Below are positions 57,523 to 64,000 of a stretch of 64,000 nt of DNA, piece by piece; within the stretch, counting starts at the first letter, position 1; the number at the start of each line of letters is the position of its first letter. The DNA is taken from the NCBI GenBank assembly GCA_036873755.1, contig JAVTVY010025123.1, positions 1 through 64,000 of the forward strand, written 5' to 3'. The position numbers and the translations under genes were made by a program. This DNA comes from Hanleya hanleyi. Its lineage: Eukaryota; Mollusca; Polyplacophora; Lepidopleurida; Hanleyidae. The notes beneath the pieces are model-generated. The model was not told the origin of the DNA and ran no database searches. It worked only from the letters and a program-made list of their open reading frames with translations.

Positions 57523-58141
57523 ATCAGTAGTTATGCGGTGTGTAATCAGTAGTTATGCGGTGTGTATTCAGTAGTTATGCGGTGTGTAATCAGTAGTTAT
57601 GCGGTGTGTATTCAGTAGTTATGCGGTGTGTATTCAGTAGTTATGCGGTGTGTATTCAGTAGTTATGCGGTGTGTAATCAGTAGTTATGCGGTGTGTATT
57701 CAGTAGTTATGCGGTGTGTATTCAGTAGTTATGCGGTGTGTAATCAGTAGTTATGCGGTGTGTATTCAGTAGTTATGCGGTGTGTAATCAGTAGTTATGC
57801 GGTGTGTATTCAGTAGTTATGCGGTGTGTATTCAGTAGTTATGCGGTGTGTATTCAGTAGTTATGCGGTGTGTATTCAGTAGTTATGCGGTGTGTATTCA
57901 GTAGTTATGCGGTGTGTAATCAGTAGTTATGCGGTGTGTAATCAGTAGTTATGCGGTGTGTATTCAGTAGTTATGCGGTGTGTATTCAGTAGTTATGCGG
58001 TGTGTATTCAGTAGTTATGCGGTGTGTAATCAGTAGTTATGCGGTGTGTATTCAGTAGTTATGCGGTGTGTATTCAGTAGTTATGCGGTGTGTATTCAGT
58101 AGTTATGCGGTGTGTATTCAGTAGTTATGCGGTGTGTATTC
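57523..58141. repeat. 22-bp minisatellite, 28 units, two variants
   Basis: The unit is TCAGTAGTTATGCGGTGTGT plus AA or AT. The only variation is this last base, giving the order A A T A T T T A T T A T A T T T T T A A T T T A T T T T. The unit corresponds to the CAGTAGTTATATAGTGTGT part of the 62-bp satellite. Right after the array, CACTGATACATGACTAGTTA matches the remaining part of the 62-bp unit in single copy. Confidence 0.95.
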
Positions 58142-59658
58142 ACGCAATCTATCACTGATACATGACTAGTTATGGTTCAGTTTCATTCACGTTCATCCAA
58201 TCGGTTATCGAGGATTCATTCGGTAGATTAATTCCACAATCAAGCTGCATGTATGTAATCTATAAGTTGGTTTATGATAGAGCACATGGAAACTATCAGA
58301 AGGGATTATAATCTGTGTACCGCTTTCATCTATTTCGCTAACGATATCGGTACGCTGTCTATCTTCGCAGCATTTTGCTTCTCGCACGGATAAGTGGTTT
58401 ATGGTGAAATTCCAAGGATAATTCTGTCATAAACTCTAGTAGACGTATCGAAAGAAAATAATCATAGGCTAGCTGATCTCACCTTCTTTAACTATTTCGA
58501 CCATCTTTAACATCGATATACTCCAAAAACATCGATAGAACGAATTGGGGAGATACTTTGGTAGACTACTCAAGCCACGACAACTGTTATTGATACCATA
58601 TAGTTCTGAATGCAAATGGGTGTAATCTGCTCCATAGAATAAATACAGAATAATTTCGAGATCGTATCATTATATTGATTACTGAGGAACTATCTCTTCA
58701 CTATATAGCAACTTCAGTAAAACTCAGTTGATTACAATGGATCAGAGGAACAGTTATCGACAAGCGCATACGTTTGAAAATAGATGAAGAAACGCATAAA
58801 GCATTGAAATTATCGTGTGTCATTTTCTTCCTTGATTACCATCCCATCAGAGTTCGTATATAAGAAGATCCCATGTAAGTATTTTGTAATGTATTTCCTT
58901 CTCGAGAATGGGAATTTTCCCTTGATCAAGTTAATATGGAATTCTTCTTCCCATATAATTTTAATCAGTATTTTAGTACAAATGTCAAAGACACTAAGAG
59001 AAACTTTGCTGGACCGCATCACACCGCACAACTTGGGTCGAGCGTCGCGATTGGTCAGCCTGCGTCGCACGCGCTCATCCCATTAACGTATGTGGGACGA
59101 ATCTGCCCAGTTCGTTATCCCCGGTAAGGTATCACCGAGAGTTTTTGTGTGGGAAAAGTTGACAAACGACCAAGAAGTGGGCGTCAATAGAAAAGCAAAA
59201 AAACTTAACAGCATTAATGACAGGCTACTTTGTTATGATGAGGATCCATTTCGTGATGTCGACCAAACTTGTTCAAAGTCATTTAAGCATAGTGTACCAT
59301 AACTTGAGGAGTATCTGGTCAACGTGGTGAAATCGGACAACGGAACAAAGCCATTTTCTCATCAAAACACTATAGTTTTCAAAGGGTTTTGTTCTTGGAT
59401 TTAGAGTGCATATAAGATGGACTGGCAGATAAATAAACTTGTTTCAAACTAGAAGATAAAAACTGATACCATGTGAGATTCAGCCGTGAGCCAATTGCGA
59501 GAAAATGTAGCTTAGAGGCTTCAGATACTCTTTTCCTATCGTTAAATGCTCTTCTATGATACTCACAAGGACCGCTTAACTATGCTGAATAAGTTTCACG
59601 TCTGTCCGCTCAGCCGTAACAGTGACCGCACAGACCGGGTTAGGAGCGTTTTGTAGCA
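58142..59658. other. Right flank of the 22-bp array; no gene seen
   Basis: Homologous to 53,415-54,868. Short overlapping ORFs at 58,810-59,300 show no motifs and are not preserved in the partner copy. Confidence 0.5.
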
Positions 59659-59689
59659 GTTACTAACGATACAGTAGCAGGTCGACATC

Positions 59690-59729
59690 TAATGCCACAA
59701 TTGTGTCAATTGTAACAATTGTTGCATTA
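59690..59729. other. Hairpin, 15-bp stem
   Basis: TAATGCCACAATTGT pairs with ACAATTGTTGCATTA across a 10-nt loop, with one mismatch. It lies 23 bp inside the left edge of the copy-2-specific block. Confidence 0.75.
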
Positions 59730-59817
59730 GCTGGCGATCAGAGACGACCACTAATGACACAATTACGATATCCGTATCATTAGTAGTTACTATTGCAATT
59801 TCTTATCATCGTACCTG

Positions 59818-59860
59818 TGACATTAACGGTTAACAGTGTACATCTCAGCCGTTAATGTCA
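59818..59860. other. Hairpin, 12-bp perfect stem
   Basis: TGACATTAACGG pairs with CCGTTAATGTCA across a 19-nt loop. The stem vocabulary (TAATG, CATTA) is shared with the neighbouring hairpin. Confidence 0.75.
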
Positions 59861-61868
59861 TAACAAAGTGTTTATGCAACCTAGTCAGGTTACCAATAAT
59901 TGTATCTTGTAAATACTTCCACATGTGATATCTCCATTTCCATGCGCCGTTTGAATACGGTGAAGTCATTAGTTCAACTTTCTGACGTCAGGGAACGCTG
60001 TATTTAAACACAAATTAAATAATATACTCTCCATTTTGCAGACGACCATTCGAAATTGTGAATTCTTTTGCCATGGAATTTCCCATAAATTTGACCAATC
60101 GCTTGCTATTTCACGCGAATTTATCTCATGGCATGAAGGTTTTAATACTGCGTGCAATTTCTTGGCTGAAATAACTCTTTGACGGCCATCTTGGATTTAC
60201 CCCCATGCGATGGAGAAAATGGCTACATGTATTTTGTGGAACATTGCGATGCTGAATATGGTGGGTCTGGAGTGCCCAGTTGATGACAGTAGATGTATTA
60301 TCAAGCGTTCATTTTTCGCCATTGCGAAACGCTTATCTGCAAAGGGATTGAATATTTTGTAACATAATTCTTTGGTGGGTTGTTATGAAGTAACCAATGT
60401 TCGTTTCTTTGACTATATTTTTGAAACACATATGGGTAAATGTATGGAACTGGCATAATTTAACTTGTAATGTTATTACATTATCTTATTGTGGTGAATT
60501 ATTATGAAGGTTACAGTGTTCGTCATTTCGGCTATATCTCAAAACGAATGAAGAAATAGGTAGGAAACTTGCATCAAATCCCTCCTACAGATATGATGAA
60601 TCTGCCGATGACTGGTTGTTAGAGGGCAAGAGAAGGAGGTATTATTCCTGTCTGTTGTCAACGATTCCCAGTGACGGATCGTCATTCATATTTGCTTGGC
60701 AATCATTTTATGGACTGCATATATAATTCCTGAAGGGAGACCATTATTCCTGTCAGCCGATCAGTCTTTTCTTGAGCGTAAACTATTCCTAAAGGTTAAG
60801 CCGTCATCCATATAAGCTGGACATTCACACCTTATAACAGGCAACCATATGAGGAGACTACCATTCCCTGGTGGATAATCATTCACTACGGACCTTCATG
60901 GGGGCTCTCATTGCTGTAAATGCACTGTTAATACTTTATGGATGAAGGCTAACTACTAGATGTTGGATCTGACGCTAGCTCCCCCCACTTGGTATTCGCC
61001 TATATCGCCATCCTTTCTTTAGAACAGCGACCCCTGATAGACAGGTGCAGATAGAATGACGTCACCATGCATGCCATATACTTTGATTAATGAATATATC
61101 AAACATTTAGTCAAACATCATTGTGTGATATATTATTGCATGAAATAATTACTGGTCCCCAATTTTGGCGGTAAACGTCAACATGCTCGCTACCACTTCT
61201 TTAGAATCGCCTGCTCTTGTCACAACGCAGTATTGACATAAGCTGCTAACGACAGAATAGTCGCAACTGTGACAGCGGTTACTAAATTACAACACATATA
61301 AGGGAATTATAGTAGGCTTTTACTCTTTGTATCAATATGGTTCCTAGCAAGGCCTATCAAAAGAATCACCAAATGTCCCATGTAATGGAGGTAGAAACAT
61401 GATTAGGGACATTAGTAATCACTACAATTAAGCTTACGAAGCATGGGACGATGGGATAATGGCAGTCATCAGGATGTGACTGAAACGCTGTTTTGCGGGT
61501 AATTATATTATATATTTCAGATATTATTTCCGAATTTGTTATTTAGTTTCCACAGAAATATCGACCAAATAATATTCCTTAAACTATGACGTCACTCCGA
61601 CATCAGCAAAGCGGCCATCTTGGATTTCCTCCATTTTCTCATAGAGCTTGACCGTCTATCAAGAATATGTAGGCAGATCAAAAATGACAATCCGTGATAA
61701 CTCAAATAGCGTATGCTTGATACCTACATGGAATACTGAAGAATTAAATGTGTATAACAGTAGATATACAACATTTAATATGATTGCCCCAGACTTGTTC
61801 GCGTGATAAGTCATATTTTCTTACTGGCATAGGCGAGTCATGCGGTATAACATTTCTGGCTATGTTAC

Positions 61869-62338
61869 ATGCACAATTCGTGTCAAGCTCAATATTAACC
61901 AATATAATGAATTACACTTAATTTAAAGACAAAGATCCTTCGTGGACGTCAGGGTGAAGTGCCGGTCAATCACTCACTTCTGCCTTGATTATGCCGACAA
62001 GTGGCTGACGAATATTTTATGTTTCATTAAGATCACTCACGAAGCTAATATTATACGAAACGAAATCATACTAACAAGAATAACATACAGTTTCAATAAT
62101 ATATTAAATATACATTATATAGCAAAATGGTTATTGTCTTTCTTAGAAGGTAGACATGGATGGATACTGATCAAAACAAAAACAATATACAGATATTGCA
62201 CGCTGTGAGGTGTGACATCAGGATATGTCAATTCGAGGAGGCGCTACGCTGAGTATTGTCGAGAGCTGACAAATCTTGATGTCACAACCAACAGCATGAG
62301 ATAACTACTTTATAATACTGATTGTTTCTTAACCCCAC
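61869..62338. other. No feature seen
   Basis: Contains an 88-codon ORF (61,942-62,208) without recognisable motifs; otherwise featureless AT-rich DNA. Confidence 0.35.
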
Positions 62339-62902
62339 CAGGCCTGGAAGGAGGGGGAGATAATTAGGCCCGCATACCAAACTTTCTCCTCTATCTTCGG
62401 AATGAAAAAACGGAAAGTTGACCCCCCGTGATGTTTAGTGAATCATATTGAGGTCAATTTCAGCAGATTTGCATAAACTCCCGTGCAGAGAATCATGGAT
62501 AAAATACCGGGGAAGTAGCGTTTTTATTTTTCTTCAAATTTCTGTTTTTCCTCGAGTGTAATTGGGCAAAATCTATTTTATTTCGCATCAGACTGTTATT
62601 TGCTAATCTATCGTGCAGTTTTTGCAAAGAAAATACATAAATTAAAAAATCGAAAAATCTGACGGAAATATCGACCCAGGAATGTCTGTTTTGATGATGA
62701 TGACGTCACCGTGACGTCACCAAAGAGGCCATCTTGGAATGATTTACATTTTCTGATAGAGATGGACCCAAGTGTATTGTGTGGTGAGTTTCAGCCACCA
62801 GCTCAAGGGGTAAGAATAATATATAGGGGTGGCATGCCCCCCCCCCCCCCCCTGCCACTCATCCTGCATAGGCCCAAACAAGCAAAAGTCAGATAGGATT
62901 AA
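62339..62902 (-). mobile_element. TTAA-flanked MITE, reversed (E4)
   Basis: Left edge TTAACCCCACCAGGCCTGG; right edge reverse complement TTAATCCTATCTGACTTTTG closing at 62,902. The interior mirrors E3: TACCAAACTTTCTCCTCTAT, two TGACGTCA palindromes at 62,701 and 62,712, GAGGCCATCTTGGAATG and a C-run at about 62,838-62,851. Confidence 0.7.
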
Positions 62903-63880
62903 ATAACACAGGAAGTATAAAAATGATGATTACAAACATATGATCCACGTCCCAAATTACGCTCTATCGTAGAATTCGATGTTTCAGGACCCATCTGTGC
63001 AGGTCTTCATTTTTGGCCGTAAAACAGTTCATTGGAGTGACAAGTTTATTCTTGCAAAATGTTGGTCATTCTATCCCATATTGGACTAAATGGCCTCCTT
63101 CCTGTTGTCGTATTAACACTCGTGACAACCACGTACTGGGACCCGAGGAATGGGTCACGGGCAACTTGGCTTTACGGGTCAGCTTTTTCATTTTGCTGAG
63201 TTGAGGTTCACTTCGGAGGGATATCTGGTATCTGTAGGTCTGGTGTCGATAACTGCGGTCAAACACAGCAGACTCAATAACTACACCCCCGGGAATGTAC
63301 TATAATTGAAGTACGTGTTCACGTTTCGTTCACAGTTGAAGGCAAAACCGCTTGTAACACGCACATAAACTGTCTAATGCATCCTGCAGCACAAGTGAAA
63401 TAGACGACGCTCAGTTATAATATCATTACGTCCTTTCCCTTCGCATTTGTCAGCGGGGTATGACGATTCAAAATGGTCTGCCGGTATAACTTTTCCATGT
63501 CATGTTGTTTGGATCATTGATCACTTCGTTTATGAATAACTCTCTATATACATGTCTATTTCTCAGGTATTCTGTTGCAGTACGCCCCTCATAGTACATC
63601 ATATGTAGATAAACAGTACTTCCGACTTTCGGAGAATACGAATAACGAATATAGCATTACAGTGAAGGGTGTATCTATGCGGTATTACTTATCCGAACTC
63701 GACGCCATGCTTGGACTGCGAAGGTCCCTTCGTAAATAGACGGAAGAGGTACATGTAAGCCTGGTTGTAACTCAGATAAACAATATGAAATACATTTTGA
63801 TACATTTACTGACTTTCGATTTTCGCTAAATATACATTCGTTTTGGGGGATAACGTGGGACCACAGGCCCGCAAAACAAC
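62903..63880. other. No gene recognised
   Basis: Short ORFs on both strands without motifs. No tandem repeat or RNA gene. Confidence 0.4.
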
Positions 63881-63886
63881 AGATTT

Positions 63887-63920
63887 GGGTGGATGGGGGG
63901 GAGGGGGGGGGTGGGGCGCG
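63887..63920. repeat. G-rich tract with quadruplex-forming pattern
   Basis: Successive runs GGG, GGGGGG, GGGGGGGGG and GGGG lie within about 34 bp. The pattern meets the usual G-quadruplex rule of four G-runs with short loops. Homopolymer lengths may be miscalled. Confidence 0.6.
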
Positions 63921-64000
63921 GTGGTATATGGGGCCTCTATATATAACCCCATGCTTTATATAAAAAAATACCAAGGTCTGAAACGGACTTTGGGTGAATC

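Larger units (their letters stand above)
59667..61277. mobile_element. 1.6-kb block present only in copy 2, flanked by GTTACTAA
   Basis: GTTACTAA occurs at 59,659-59,666 and 61,278-61,285, while copy 1 has a single GCGGTTACTAA at 54,866-54,876 in continuous sequence. This is the pattern of an 8-bp target-site duplication and suggests an inserted element. It holds two strong hairpins near its left end. No ORF with motifs and no clear terminal inverted repeats were found. An 8-bp duplication would suit hAT or other 8-bp-duplicating elements. Deletion from copy 1 between short repeats is the alternative. Confidence 0.5.
56981..61868. repeat. Old segmental duplication, copy 2
   Basis: Direct-orientation partner of 42,589-55,415, offset by roughly 13 kb at the left side. 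It carries a 22-bp array where copy 1 has the 62-bp array, and a 1.6-kb block (59,667-61,277) that copy 1 lacks. Sequence divergence is substantial, about 20-30 percent by eye, so the duplication is old. Confidence 0.8.

Noticed and set aside
63887..63920. Gene-regulatory quadruplex
   Set aside because: The G-rich pattern is real, but no gene or promoter lies nearby to regulate, and run lengths may be sequencing artefacts.
63675..63974. 99-codon minus-strand ORF at the right edge with a proline run
   Set aside because: The proline run is the translated G-rich tract; the rest lacks motifs.

Overview
The window is AT-rich, gene-poor animal DNA made almost entirely of repeats. There are no operons, Shine-Dalgarno starts or long cellular ORFs. 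The protein-coding relics are eukaryotic retroelements: L1/Tx1-type, I/Jockey-type with RNase H, a third non-LTR type, and Penelope-like. There are also TTAGGG-type tracts and short repeats bearing the GTTACCTCCCTTT / AAGGGAGATAACT motif, which I recall as common in molluscs. A marine lophotrochozoan, probably a mollusc, is the best guess; this is inference. Only two scraps look like host-gene exons: a terminal exon near 422-516, and a promoter plus first exon near 2,500-2,770. Both are tentative.

Layout. 0-5 kb: possible gene 3' end, palindromic and foldback repeats, a CpG-rich promoter-like patch flanked by inverted repeats, a 54-bp and a 25-bp minisatellite. 5-20 kb: two decayed Penelope-like copies (minus strand), a 43-bp minisatellite, telomere-like repeats, and I/Jockey-type LINE copy A (minus strand), which contains a Penelope-like copy, a TA-flanked MITE and an inverted fragment. 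20.6-24.0 kb: a 3.4-kb foldback element with long subrepeat-built inverted arms. 24-30.4 kb: TTAA-flanked MITEs of one family (piggyBac-like ends), LINE copy B, and two tRNA-Leu-like sequences. 32.5-37.4 kb: a third LINE type split by a nearly full-length L1/Tx1-type ORF2 element with a 12-bp target-site duplication. 39.5-40 kb: a GIY-YIG endonuclease relic. 42.6-61.9 kb: two diverged direct copies of one segment, each with a tandem array at the same internal position, 62 bp x about 146 in one and 22 bp x 28 in the other. 62.3-62.9 kb: another TTAA MITE.

The elements do not cooperate as a pathway. They form a nested record of insertions in which several empty sites can be read from sister copies inside the window. 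The most unusual object is the pair of homologous satellites. The 22-bp array amplifies the first third of the ancestral 62-bp unit and keeps the rest as a single copy at its right edge, whereas the other copy amplified the whole unit. The 62-bp unit carries TCAAGGTCA, the extended half-site bound by NR5A/ERR-type nuclear receptors, so the 9-kb array holds well over 100 such sites. No previously undescribed protein-based system was found.
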